The notes under the pieces are model-generated. The model worked only from the letters and a program-made list of their open reading frames with translations. It made no database searches and was not told the origin of the DNA. A DNA stretch of 64,000 nucleotides from Flavobacterium psychrophilum. GTDB taxonomy: Bacteria > Bacteroidota > Bacteroidia > Flavobacteriales > Flavobacteriaceae. Shown in pieces: positions 44,875-53,708 of this stretch. The stretch lies in assembly GCA_945879625.1 (NCBI GenBank), contig CAMCVA010000003.1:1-64000 (forward strand), in the 5' to 3' direction. Each line of letters begins with the position of its first letter. Position 1 is the first letter of the stretch. The position numbers and the translations under genes are program-made.

Positions 44875-47265
44875 ATGAAACGAAACATCAAAAAAGTCGC
44901 TGTAATAGGGTCGGGTATCATGGGATCGGGCATTGCCTGTCATTTTGCCAACATTGGCGTCGAAGTACTGCTCTTGGATGTACTTCCGCAGGAATCCACT
45001 GCCGCCGAAACGCAAAAAGGTATAACGCTAGAAAGCCCAATTGTCCGCAACCGAATTGCCACCGACAATCTTGCTAAAGCTTTAAAATCAAAACCCTCAC
45101 CCATTTATTCGGCTGCTTTTGCTTCGCGCATCAAAACCGGAAATACAACCGATGATTTACCCAAACTGGCCGAAGTCGATTGGATTATTGAAGTAGTTGT
45201 GGAGCGATTGGACATCAAAAAATCGGTTTTTGAAGCCATCGAAAAATACCGAAAACCAGGTACGCTTATCACCTCTAACACTTCTGGGATTCCTATTTCA
45301 TTCATGAGCGAAGGCCGATCAGCCGATTTTCAACAGCACTTTTGTGGCACGCACTTTTTTAATCCGGCGCGCTATCTCAACTTATTTGAAATTATTCCGG
45401 GCCCACAAACTATCCCCGAAGTACTCGATTTTTTACGCAATTACGGCCAACGCTATTTGGGGAAAACGGCTGTATTGGCCAAAGATACACCAGCCTTTAT
45501 CGGCAACCGAATTGGGATTTATGGGATTCAAAGTTTGTTTCATTTGGTAAACGAATTGGGATTAACAGTCGAGGAAGTAGATAAACTAACTGGTCCTGTG
45601 ATTGGAAGACCCAAGTCGGCAACCTTTCGCACGGTGGATGTAGTAGGCCTAGATACGTTGGTGCATGTGGCCAATGGCATCTTCGAAAATTGCCCGAATG
45701 ACGAGGCACACGATTTGTTCAAATTGCCTGATTTTATTCAACATATGGTTGATCAAAAGTGGTTGGGCAGCAAAACCGAACAGGGCTTTTACAAAAAAAC
45801 ACCCGTGGGAATTCAGGCACTCGACTTGAAAACCTTAACCTATAAGCCCAGCAAAAAAGCCAATTTTGCGACGCTAGAATTAACCAAAACAATTCCGCAT
45901 GTTATCGATCGCTTTGCCGTTTTACTAAAAGGAACCGACAAAGCGGGTGAATTTTACCGCAAGAGTTTTGCCGGATTGTTTGCCTATGTAGCGCAACGCA
46001 TCCCCGAAATAACCGAGCAGTATTACCAAATAGACGAAGCCATGAAAGCCGGTTTTGGCTGGGAACATGGACCATTTGAAATTTGGGATGCCATTGGATT
46101 TGAAGCGGGTATTCAACTGATCGAAGCCCAAGGCTATGCCATAGCCCCTTGGATTTTAGATTGGAAACAAAATGGTATTTCCCAGTTTTACCAAATTAAT
46201 AATGGGAAAAACTGCTTTTATAATTCCACGTCAAACACCTACACTCCCATTCCGGGACAAGAAGGATTTTTGTTGTTGTCGACCATTCGCGAAACCCAAA
46301 CCATCTGGAAAAACAGTGGTGCCAGCATTCAGCATTTGGGCGATGGCATTTTGAACTTGGAATTTCACTCCAAGATGAATACCATCGGCGGCGATGTCTT
46401 ACAAGGAATTAACAAAGCCATTGATTTGGCCGAAAACGAATACGAAGGTTTAGTAATAGGCAACCAAGCAGCCAATTTTTCGGTGGGGGCCAACATTGGT
46501 ATGATCTTTATGATGGCCGTTGAGCAAGAATACGAAGAACTCAATGCCGCCATTCGACTCTTTCAAAACACCATGATGCGCGTGCGCTATTCGAGCATTC
46601 CGGTGGTGGTTGCCCCGCACGGCTTTGCGTTTGGTGGCGCCTGCGAAATGAGTATGCACGCCGACAAAGTAGTGGCTGCGGCCGAGACCTACATTGGCTT
46701 AGTAGAATTTGGTGTGGGCGTAATTCCGGGTGGTGGCGGAACCAAAGAATTGACCTTACGTGCTTCTGATTTGTACCGAAAAAACGACGTCGAATTGAAC
46801 ACCTTACAAGACTATTTCTTGACGATTGCCATGGCCAAAGTAGCCACCTCGGCCTACGAAGCCTTTGACACCGGCATATTGCAAAAAGGAAAAGACATCG
46901 TGGTGGTCAATAAACAATTGCAATTGGCAGAAGCCAAAAAACAAGCCCTGCTTTTGGCCGAACGCGGCTATACACAACCGATTCAACGGAACGATATAAA
47001 AGTATTGGGTAAACAAGCCTTGGGGATGTTTTATGTGGGGACCGACCAAATGAAACAAGGAAATTACATCTCGGAACACGACAAGAAAATGGCCAATAAA
47101 TTGGCCTATGTAATGGCCGGTGGAGATTTGTCAGAACCTACTTTGGTGAGCGAACGTTACCTTCTCGATTTAGAACGCGAAGCCTTTTTGAGTTTGTGTA
47201 CCGAGCGCAAAACTTTAGAACGGATTCAGCATATGTTGACAACGGGGAAACCCCTAAGAAATTGA
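44875..47265 (+). CDS. 3-Hydroxyacyl-CoA dehydrogenase / enoyl-CoA hydratase (FadN-like)
   Basis: This 796-residue bifunctional beta-oxidation enzyme hydrates enoyl-CoA and oxidises the 3-hydroxyacyl-CoA. The dehydrogenase comes first: GSGIMG (12-17) binds NAD with D35, and HFFNPARYLNLFEIIPG has the catalytic His. The hydratase part lies at about 480-700, with AFGGACEMSMHAD near 585 and VIPGGGGTKE near 616. This domain order matches FadN of Bacillus and is the reverse of FadB/FadJ. A FadA-type thiolase follows about 100 bases later. A heptanucleotide array starts at its TGA stop. Confidence 0.92.
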   Translation: MKRNIKKVAVIGSGIMGSGIACHFANIGVEVLLLDVLPQESTAAETQKGITLESPIVRNRIATDNLAKALKSKPSPIYSAAFASRIKTGNTTDDLPKLAEVDWIIEVVVERLDIKKSVFEAIEKYRKPGTLITSNTSGIPISFMSEGRSADFQQHFCGTHFFNPARYLNLFEIIPGPQTIPEVLDFLRNYGQRYLGKTAVLAKDTPAFIGNRIGIYGIQSLFHLVNELGLTVEEVDKLTGPVIGRPKSATFRTVDVVGLDTLVHVANGIFENCPNDEAHDLFKLPDFIQHMVDQKWLGSKTEQGFYKKTPVGIQALDLKTLTYKPSKKANFATLELTKTIPHVIDRFAVLLKGTDKAGEFYRKSFAGLFAYVAQRIPEITEQYYQIDEAMKAGFGWEHGPFEIWDAIGFEAGIQLIEAQGYAIAPWILDWKQNGISQFYQINNGKNCFYNSTSNTYTPIPGQEGFLLLSTIRETQTIWKNSGASIQHLGDGILNLEFHSKMNTIGGDVLQGINKAIDLAENEYEGLVIGNQAANFSVGANIGMIFMMAVEQEYEELNAAIRLFQNTMMRVRYSSIPVVVAPHGFAFGGACEMSMHADKVVAAAETYIGLVEFGVGVIPGGGGTKELTLRASDLYRKNDVELNTLQDYFLTIAMAKVATSAYEAFDTGILQKGKDIVVVNKQLQLAEAKKQALLLAERGYTQPIQRNDIKVLGKQALGMFYVGTDQMKQGNYISEHDKKMANKLAYVMAGGDLSEPTLVSERYLLDLEREAFLSLCTERKTLERIQHMLTTGKPLRN

Positions 47266-47333
47266 CGATTGTTGATTGCTCCGCCAGTTCGAGCAAAGCT
47301 CTCGGGTGTTGATTTTTGATTTTTTAATTATAA
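47262..47333 (+). repeat. Heptanucleotide array with a GC-rich insert, inside the fad operon
   Basis: Heptads of the TTGATTT type (TTGACGA, TTGTTGA, then after an interruption GTGTTGA, TTTTTGA) run from the fadN stop codon to about 47330. They are split by a GC-rich insert of about 30 bases (near 47277-47306) that carries GCTCCGCC and GAGCAAAGCTC. The array lies in the gap between two co-directional genes. Confidence 0.65.
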
Positions 47334-47368
47334 AATAGATTAGTACTAAATCCATAATAGTAGACACT

Positions 47369-48550
47369 ATGAAAACAGCCTACATAGTAAAAGCGTACCG
47401 AACGGCAGTGGGAAAAGCGCCCAAAGGGGTGTTTCGATTCAAGCGACCCGATGAGTTGGCCGCCGAAACCATTGAAGCCTTGTTGCGCGAATTGCCAGAT
47501 TTTGACAAAACCCGTATTGACGACGTGATGGTAGGAAATGCCATGCCCGAAGCCGAACAAGGCCTAAACATGGCCCGACTAATTTCGCTCATGGGACTCA
47601 AAATTGATGACGTGCCAGGCGTGACAGTCAACCGGTATTGTGCCTCCGGACTAGAAACCATTGGGATGGCTACGGCCAAAATTCAAGCGGGCATGGCGCA
47701 GTGCATTATTGCCGGTGGTGCCGAAAGCATGAGTTTTATTCCGATGGGTGGTTACAAACCCACTCCCGATTACGAGCTGGTTTCGCAAGGACATGAAAGT
47801 TACTATTGGGGCATGGGACTCACTGCAGAGGCCGTTGCCAACGAATACCACATTAGCCGCGAAGACCAAGACCAATTTGCATTTGATTCGCACCGCAAAG
47901 CCTTGAAAGCGCATGAAGAAGGAAAATTTACCAACCAACTAGTGCCTATTACAATCACCCAAACTTATTTGGACGAAAACGGCAAAAAAGCCACCAAAAC
48001 CTATAGCGTTTCTGCCGACGAAGGCCCAAGAGCCGATACCAGTTTGGAAGCATTGGGCAAATTAAAACCGGTATTTGCAGACCAAGGATCAGTTACTGCG
48101 GGGAATTCATCGCAAATGAGTGATGGAGCCGCATTTGTGTTGGTGATGAGCGAAGAACTAGTGAACGAACTCCATTTGCAACCCATTGCCCGTTTGGTGA
48201 ATATTGCTTCTGCCGGTGTAGCACCTCGCGTCATGGGCATTGGTCCAATTAAAGCGATTCCCAAAGTACTCCAGCAAGCAGGTTTGCGCTTGCAAGACAT
48301 CGACTTGATAGAACTCAACGAAGCTTTTGCCTCTCAATCGCTGGCTGTGATTCGCAGTTTGGGCTTGAATCCAGACATTGTAAACGTGAACGGCGGTGCC
48401 ATTGCCTTGGGCCATCCGTTGGGTTGTACCGGCGCTAAACTGTCTGTGCAATTGTTTGACGAAATGAAACGCCGCGGCAATAAATACGGCCTAGTGAGTA
48501 TGTGCGTGGGAACTGGACAAGGAAGCGCAGGGGTGTTTGAGGTGTTTTGA
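47369..48550 (+). CDS. fadA: Acetyl-CoA acyltransferase (3-ketoacyl-CoA thiolase)
   Basis: This 393-residue enzyme performs the last step of beta-oxidation, releasing acetyl-CoA. Thiolase active-site residues are C91 in [11 protein letters not shown]349 in [10 protein letters not shown] and C379 in [10 protein letters not shown]. Length is normal. It lies between the FadN-like and acyl-CoA dehydrogenase genes on the same strand, completing the pathway. Both flanking gaps (103 and 211 bases) contain heptanucleotide repeats, so cotranscription through them is likely but not proven. Confidence 0.93.
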   Translation: MKTAYIVKAYRTAVGKAPKGVFRFKRPDELAAETIEALLRELPDFDKTRIDDVMVGNAMPEAEQGLNMARLISLMGLKIDDVPGVTVNRYCASGLETIGMATAKIQAGMAQCIIAGGAESMSFIPMGGYKPTPDYELVSQGHESYYWGMGLTAEAVANEYHISREDQDQFAFDSHRKALKAHEEGKFTNQLVPITITQTYLDENGKKATKTYSVSADEGPRADTSLEALGKLKPVFADQGSVTAGNSSQMSDGAAFVLVMSEELVNELHLQPIARLVNIASAGVAPRVMGIGPIKAIPKVLQQAGLRLQDIDLIELNEAFASQSLAVIRSLGLNPDIVNVNGGAIALGHPLGCTGAKLSVQLFDEMKRRGNKYGLVSMCVGTGQGSAGVFEVF

Positions 48551-48553
48551 TTT

Positions 48554-48710
48554 GTTTCAAGTTTATTCCGCTTCGCTCCATCAGTCGGCTTTCGCCGTTT
48601 CAAGTTTCAGGTAATATAGCTTACTAAACAATAACAATTTACACAAAAAAGATTTTAAACTAAAGTTTGTTTTTTTGTAACATGAAACCTGAAACCTGAA
48701 ACTAAAAACT
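48554..48710. repeat. Inverted pair of heptanucleotide arrays between fadA and fadE
   Basis: On the left GTTTCAA at 48554 and GTTTCAA, GTTTCAG at 48597-48610 are split by a GC-rich insert (48567-48596) carrying CCGCTTCGCTCC. On the right are TGAAACC, TGAAACC, TGAAACT, AAAAACT at 48683-48710, the reverse-complement type. The spacer 48612-48682 is AT-rich and has no coding potential. The layout closely parallels 34188-34359. Confidence 0.75.
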
Positions 48711-48761
48711 CAGTACTTAATAAAACACAAGTTCTATATTAATCTACATACCTAAGAAAAA

Positions 48762-50549
48762 ATGGACATTACCCGCGGGGGGCAGTTTTTAGTAAAAGAA
48801 ACAGAAAGCAGTAGTGTTTTCACGCCCGAAGATTTTACAGCCGAGCAAAAATTAATGCGCGATACCGTAACCGAATTTGTCGACAAAGAAATTTGGCCCC
48901 ACAAATTGCGCTTTGAACAACGCGATTTTGCACTTACCGAATCCTGCATGCGCAAAGCTGCCGAACTGGGTTTTTTGAGCATTGCTGTGCCCGAAGCTTA
49001 TGGTGGATTGGGCATGGGCTTTGTGGACACCTGTTTGGTCTGCGATTACATTTCGGGAGCAACGGGCTCGTTTTCGACGGCCTTTGGTGCCCATACCGGC
49101 ATTGGCACGATGCCTATTTTGTTGTACGGCACCGAAGAACAAAAACAAAAATACGTACCTAAACTCGCTTCGGGCGAATGGTTTGGCGCCTATTGCCTCA
49201 CCGAACCCGATGCCGGTAGCGATGCCAACTCGGGTAAAACCAAAGCTGTTTTGAATGTCGAGGGCACGCATTACCTGATTACCGGTCAAAAAATGTGGAT
49301 TTCGAATGCGGGATTTTGTTCGTTGTTCATCGTCTTTGCACGCATCGAAAACGACAAAAACATCACCGGTTTTATTGTAGAAAACAATCCGTCCAATGGC
49401 ATTTCGATGAACGAAGAAGAACACAAACTGGGCATTCGCTCCTCTTCTACCCGTCAGATGTTTTTTAGCGAAACCAAAGTGCCGGTAGAAAACATGTTGT
49501 CGGAGCGTGGCAGCGGATTTAAAATCGCGATGAATGCACTCAATGTGGGACGCATCAAACTAGCTGCGGCCTGCCTCGATGCCCAACGCCGACTAAGCAG
49601 CAAATCCATTCAATATGCCAACGAACGCATCCAATTTGGTACTGCGATTGCGCAATTTGGCGCCATTCGTTACAAATTGGCCGAAATGGCGACCAATTGT
49701 TATATAGGCGAAAGTGCGGTGTATCGCACGGCCAAAAGCATCGAAGACCGAATTGCCTTGCGCATGGAAGCAGGAGAATCTCACCAAGTGGCTGAACTGA
49801 AAGGAGTAGAAGAATTTGCGATTGAATGTTCGATCTTGAAAGTAGCTGTATCCGAGCACGTACAACAATGCGCTGACGAGGGTATACAAGTATTGGGTGG
49901 CATGGGATTCTCAGAAGATGCACCTATGGAAAGTGCCTGGCGCGATGCCCGAATTGCCCGCATTTACGAAGGTACCAACGAGATCAACCGAATGCTCAGT
50001 GTGGGCATGCTCATTAAAAAAGCAATGAAAGGCCAAATTGAATTGTTGGGACCAGCCATGCAGGTGCGTGACGAATTGCTTGGCATTCCCTCGTTTGAAA
50101 TGCCCGATTACAGTGCGTTATTTGCCGAAGAAAAAGTATTGATGCAAAACCTTAAAAAGGCCTTCCTTTTGGTGGCCGGATGTGCGGTACAAAAATTTGG
50201 TACCGAACTCGAAACCCAACAACAATTGGTCTTGGCCGCCGCTGATATTTTGATTGAAATCTATATGGCCGAATCGGGGCTGTTGCGTACCGAAAAATTG
50301 GTCAACACGTTGGGTGCCGACAATTGCCAAGCACAAATTGCCATGACGCAACTGTATATTTACCAAGCAGTTGATAAGATTTACGCCAAAGGAAAAGAAG
50401 GCATCGTCTCGTTTGAAACCGGCGACGAACAACGCATGATGCTCATGGGCTTGCGCCGTTTTACCAAATATACCAACCCGCCCAATGTTGTGGGCTTGCG
50501 CGAAACCATTGCCACCCAATTGGTAGAAGAAAATGGGTATTGTTTTTAA
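48762..50549 (+). CDS. Acyl-CoA dehydrogenase (FadE-like)
   Basis: This 595-residue flavoprotein makes trans-2-enoyl-CoA in the first oxidation of beta-oxidation. It has the ACAD core: YCLTEPDAGSDANS and KMWISNAGFC for FAD and substrate binding, RIQFGTAIAQFGAIRYKLAE, and ARIYEGTNEINRM near residue 405 with the catalytic Glu. The extra C-terminal 170 residues are helical, as in very-long-chain and FadE-of-Bacillus types, so long substrates are likely. The start ATG (MDITRGGQFLVKE) is the family start. It closes the marR-fadN-fadA-fadE block. Confidence 0.92.
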   Translation: MDITRGGQFLVKETESSSVFTPEDFTAEQKLMRDTVTEFVDKEIWPHKLRFEQRDFALTESCMRKAAELGFLSIAVPEAYGGLGMGFVDTCLVCDYISGATGSFSTAFGAHTGIGTMPILLYGTEEQKQKYVPKLASGEWFGAYCLTEPDAGSDANSGKTKAVLNVEGTHYLITGQKMWISNAGFCSLFIVFARIENDKNITGFIVENNPSNGISMNEEEHKLGIRSSSTRQMFFSETKVPVENMLSERGSGFKIAMNALNVGRIKLAAACLDAQRRLSSKSIQYANERIQFGTAIAQFGAIRYKLAEMATNCYIGESAVYRTAKSIEDRIALRMEAGESHQVAELKGVEEFAIECSILKVAVSEHVQQCADEGIQVLGGMGFSEDAPMESAWRDARIARIYEGTNEINRMLSVGMLIKKAMKGQIELLGPAMQVRDELLGIPSFEMPDYSALFAEEKVLMQNLKKAFLLVAGCAVQKFGTELETQQQLVLAAADILIEIYMAESGLLRTEKLVNTLGADNCQAQIAMTQLYIYQAVDKIYAKGKEGIVSFETGDEQRMMLMGLRRFTKYTNPPNVVGLRETIATQLVEENGYCF

Positions 50550-50611
50550 TTGATTATCCCGTTTTATAAATCCATTTTATCCCTACTTTAGTACCACAAA
50601 ATTCAATTCCT

Positions 50612-51139
50612 ATGAAAAAGATTAGTCTACTTGTTTTGATTGTGTTTGGTGTTTTTTTGGCTTGTAAAGGCACCAAAAACTCGAGTGAATCAAAAAGTTT
50701 ATCGGTGGTTTTTGAGCCCAAAAGCAACAGTGCCGTGAGCGGTACAGCAACTTTCACCGAGAAAAAAGGAGTAGTTACGATGGTGGCCAAAATGGCGGGA
50801 CTCAAACCGGGAGTACACGCCATTCACATACACGAAAAATCAGATTGTTCGGCTGCCGATGGAAGTTCGGCGGGAGGGCATTGGAACCCTACTTTTAAAA
50901 AACATGGCAAATGGGGAATCGAGGAATACCACAAAGGCGATATTGGCAACTTTACCGCCGATGAAGATGGAAATGCGACGGTCACTTTTGCTACCAACGA
51001 ATGGTGTATGGGCTGTGAAGACACCGCCAAGGACATTTTAGGAAAAGGGTTGATTGTGCACCAAGGTTCGGATGATTTTACTACCCAACCCACTGGAAAT
51101 GCTGGAGGTAGAATTGCTTGTTCGGGTTTGATTAAATAG
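50612..51139 (+). CDS. sodC: Cu/Zn superoxide dismutase, lipoprotein
   Basis: This 175-residue envelope enzyme converts superoxide to hydrogen peroxide and oxygen. The lipoprotein signal ends at C18 (VFLAC). The metal sites match the family spacing: copper ligands H72, H74, H90 and H150; zinc ligands H90, H98, H107 and D110; disulfide C79-C170. R167 in GGRIACSG is the usual active-site arginine. An extra pair in WCMGC (C132, C135) is unusual for SodC and could form a second disulfide. The LETM1-like gene follows after eight bases on the same strand. Confidence 0.92.
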   Translation: MKKISLLVLIVFGVFLACKGTKNSSESKSLSVVFEPKSNSAVSGTATFTEKKGVVTMVAKMAGLKPGVHAIHIHEKSDCSAADGSSAGGHWNPTFKKHGKWGIEEYHKGDIGNFTADEDGNATVTFATNEWCMGCEDTAKDILGKGLIVHQGSDDFTTQPTGNAGGRIACSGLIK

Positions 51140-51147
51140 GGAATCAG

Positions 51148-52344
51148 ATGATAAATCCGTCAGCATCCGGTTGGATTGATAAGTATTTTTTGGACGAAAA
51201 ATCGGCTCAAAAACTAGCCGTAAATGCTTCTGAATATTATGTTGCACTCCGACAAACTGGATTTATTTACGGGCACATTGTATCTGTTTCAACCGCTGAA
51301 CAACTTACGTTAAAAAACTGGCTAACCGACGAAATTTCAAAATTGGCGTTGCTTCATGCCTTGTATGGTGTATATCAATTGAGTTTTCCTGAGAACCATT
51401 CATCCCAATTTATCGCCAAAGCAGTTGCCTATTATGACCAGATGCATCCGCAGGGTTTTAGTTGGCTACAAAAAGTAATTCCCACTAGTTCAACCAGCAG
51501 TCACCTGGAAAAAATAATAGATGAACGGGTGCAAACCAACGAAAATGTGATCAGTAAAAACTTTTCACACATTGTAACCAATGCCTTGTTATTTGTAGAT
51601 GTTTTGGCGTTTCGTCACTATTTGACCGCAGGCGAGATTCCCGAAAAATACGTGAAGAAAATGGAGGAAACACTGGTGAGTCTCATGAGTTTGGCGCTGA
51701 AAACCAAATCTAATAAATCACCACACGATGATCTACTCATCAAACTATTTGAGGCTTCGGTGCGCTATACCAAACTCGATAAACATGCCTCCTCTAGCTT
51801 AGACGCCTTGGCATTTGACTATTTTACCGATCCGTTGGCGAAATATTATTTACTGGATATGGCGGGTTTGGCTTTGTGGAGTGACAGCCAACTCGACAAT
51901 GAAGAACGGTTTTTCTTGTACCAAGTGGCGCAGCAATTGCAAATTCCAGATGGTTTTGTAGAAAACTGCATGCTCGATACCACTCAATTTATAACGCGCT
52001 ACAAAAACGAAATTCCCTACTTTAATTATGCCAATCCGGTGAAGCATTTTTATGATCACTCCACCCAATTGGTGACTACGCTCATTCAGCGCAATAAAAA
52101 ACGCTTGGCCAAAGAAATCTCCGAAAGCAAAGAATTGATGGTGTTATTGGCGCATTCCACGCAACGAGACTTAGACAAAGACGAAAAAAAGAAGGTCAAG
52201 AAACAACTGCTTGACATTTGTAAAACAGTTCCTTCGTTGACCATCTTTATGATACCGGGCGGCAGTTTATTGTTGCCGCTTTTGGTGAAATTTATTCCGC
52301 AATTGCTGCCTTCGTCGTTTAATGAAAACTTAGAAGACGTTTAG
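51148..52344 (+). CDS. LETM1-domain protein
   Basis: This 398-residue protein has a LETM1-like C-terminal section: LMVLLAHSTQRDLDKDEKKK followed by QLLDICKTVPSLTIFMIPGG and LLPLLVKFIPQLLPSSF. The hydrophobic stretch near the end could be a membrane helix. The preceding 300 residues are helical and unassigned. LETM1 proteins of mitochondria take part in cation/proton exchange and ribosome binding; the bacterial members of Bacteroidetes are uncharacterised. It is probably cotranscribed with sodC and overlaps the convergent carbonic anhydrase gene by four bases. Confidence 0.75.
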   Translation: MINPSASGWIDKYFLDEKSAQKLAVNASEYYVALRQTGFIYGHIVSVSTAEQLTLKNWLTDEISKLALLHALYGVYQLSFPENHSSQFIAKAVAYYDQMHPQGFSWLQKVIPTSSTSSHLEKIIDERVQTNENVISKNFSHIVTNALLFVDVLAFRHYLTAGEIPEKYVKKMEETLVSLMSLALKTKSNKSPHDDLLIKLFEASVRYTKLDKHASSSLDALAFDYFTDPLAKYYLLDMAGLALWSDSQLDNEERFFLYQVAQQLQIPDGFVENCMLDTTQFITRYKNEIPYFNYANPVKHFYDHSTQLVTTLIQRNKKRLAKEISESKELMVLLAHSTQRDLDKDEKKKVKKQLLDICKTVPSLTIFMIPGGSLLLPLLVKFIPQLLPSSFNENLEDV

Positions 52345-52976
52345 AATTTTAATTGGTATACTTCGTCCAAATCTACATCCGAACTGAAAGTTACGTTCAA
52401 ATCAGTAACATAACCCGAGTTTAATCCGTAGGCCCAACCGTGTAAATACAACTCTTGTTTGTTGCGCCAAGCCGATTGCACAATGGAGGTTTTGGCCAAA
52501 TCAAACACCTGTTCTTTCACGTTTATTTCTACAAAAGCATTGAAGCGATCTTCCTCGTTTTCAATCGCATCCAAAAAAGTGTTATGCAAGCGATAAATGT
52601 CTTTGATGTGACGAATCCAATTGTCAATAATACCAATCGAATCATTGCCCATCGCTGCTTTAATTCCTCCGCAGCCATAATGTCCGCAAACTATCACGTG
52701 CTTTACTTTGAGCACATTTACCGCATAATCCAAGACACTTAGCATGTTCATGTCCGAATGAATCACCATGTTGGCGATATTGCGATGTACAAATACTTCA
52801 CCCGGTTTGGCGCCAATAATTTCGTTGGCCGGAACCCGACTGTCGGAGCAACCTATCCAAAGTAAGGGCGGATTTTGCCCTTTTGATAAATCACTAAAAT
52901 AATCCGGATTTAAAGCCAATTGGGATTCAACCCAGGTTTTATTGTTCTCGAGTATTTTCTTGTAAAAATCGGTCAT
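52341..52976 (-). CDS. can: Beta-carbonic anhydrase (Can-like)
   Basis: This 211-residue zinc enzyme interconverts CO2 and bicarbonate. Zinc ligands are C43 in IGCSDSRVPANE, H99 and C102 in VCGHYGCGGIKAA; D45 and R47 form the active-site dyad. The VLDYAVNVLKVKHVIVCGHYG tract is typical of the Can/CynT clade. An ATG at 53000 would add eight residues, but homologues that I know begin near FYKKILENN, so 52976 is preferred; either is possible. It is third in a SulP-anhydrase-anhydrase unit. Confidence 0.9.
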   Translation of the reverse strand: MTDFYKKILENNKTWVESQLALNPDYFSDLSKGQNPPLLWIGCSDSRVPANEIIGAKPGEVFVHRNIANMVIHSDMNMLSVLDYAVNVLKVKHVIVCGHYGCGGIKAAMGNDSIGIIDNWIRHIKDIYRLHNTFLDAIENEEDRFNAFVEINVKEQVFDLAKTSIVQSAWRNKQELYLHGWAYGLNSGYVTDLNVTFSSDVDLDEVYQLKF

Positions 52977-53067
52977 GTACTGGTTTTGTTTAACTGCCAT
53001 AAAACTACTGATTTTATTTGTATGAATTAAAATGCCCGTGAACTTAAAAAGGAATTTAAAATTCTAG

Positions 53068-53694
53068 TTATTGCGCAAAAAAAGTAACTTCTCCGTTTGA
53101 CAAATTATGCATCCCGCCTAAAATTCCAACCTCTCCCGACGCAATTAACTCGTCTAATATGGGACTGCGTTCTCGAATGGAAGCTACTGTATGTGCTACA
53201 TTGAGTTCGGCTACTTTTTCTACAAATGCTGCATTCGATGAACTGCGGTTGTCAATTTCTGTCCGTTCGTTTTGAATTGCCGGTTGGATTTTGTGTAATA
53301 AGCCGGTTAAATTTCCTAGTTCTACCTGATCGCAGGCACCTTTTATGGCGCCACATTTGCTGTGGCCTAAAACCACAATTATTTTTGATCCGGCTACTTT
53401 GCAGGCAAATTCCATACTACCCAATATATCTTCGTTGATAATATTTCCGGCAATTCGAATGCTAAAAATATCGCCCAAGCCTTGATCAAAAATCAGTTCG
53501 GCCGAAGTTCGGGAATCAATACAACTCAAGATTACGGCAAAAGGATGTTGGCCATCAGAGGTTTCATTGGCCTGTTCCAGTAGGTTGCGATTTGCTTTCA
53601 AGTTATTCATGAAGCGTTTGTTTCCATCTTTCAAAATATCGATTGCCATAGATGGGGTTATGGCTGCTTGCATTGCTTTATTTAATGTTTTCAT
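53068..53694 (-). CDS. Second beta-carbonic anhydrase, different clade
   Basis: This 208-residue beta-carbonic anhydrase has zinc ligands C58 in LSCIDSRTSAE, H111 and C114 in LGHSKCGAIKGAC, with the D60/R62 dyad. It is clearly diverged from the neighbour at 52341: the surrounding segments (FDQGLGDIFSIRIAGNI, MEFACKVAGSKIIVVLGH) match the clade often found beside SulP transporters. It starts 14 bases after the transporter stop. Together they would convert imported bicarbonate and CO2. Confidence 0.9.
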   Translation of the reverse strand: MKTLNKAMQAAITPSMAIDILKDGNKRFMNNLKANRNLLEQANETSDGQHPFAVILSCIDSRTSAELIFDQGLGDIFSIRIAGNIINEDILGSMEFACKVAGSKIIVVLGHSKCGAIKGACDQVELGNLTGLLHKIQPAIQNERTEIDNRSSSNAAFVEKVAELNVAHTVASIRERSPILDELIASGEVGILGGMHNLSNGEVTFFAQ

Positions 53695-53708
53695 TTGTGT
53701 ATAATTTT

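Noticed and set aside
48852..49424. Minus-strand open frame of 190 codons
   Set aside because: Antisense to the acyl-CoA dehydrogenase core motifs; no start signal or recognisable domain.
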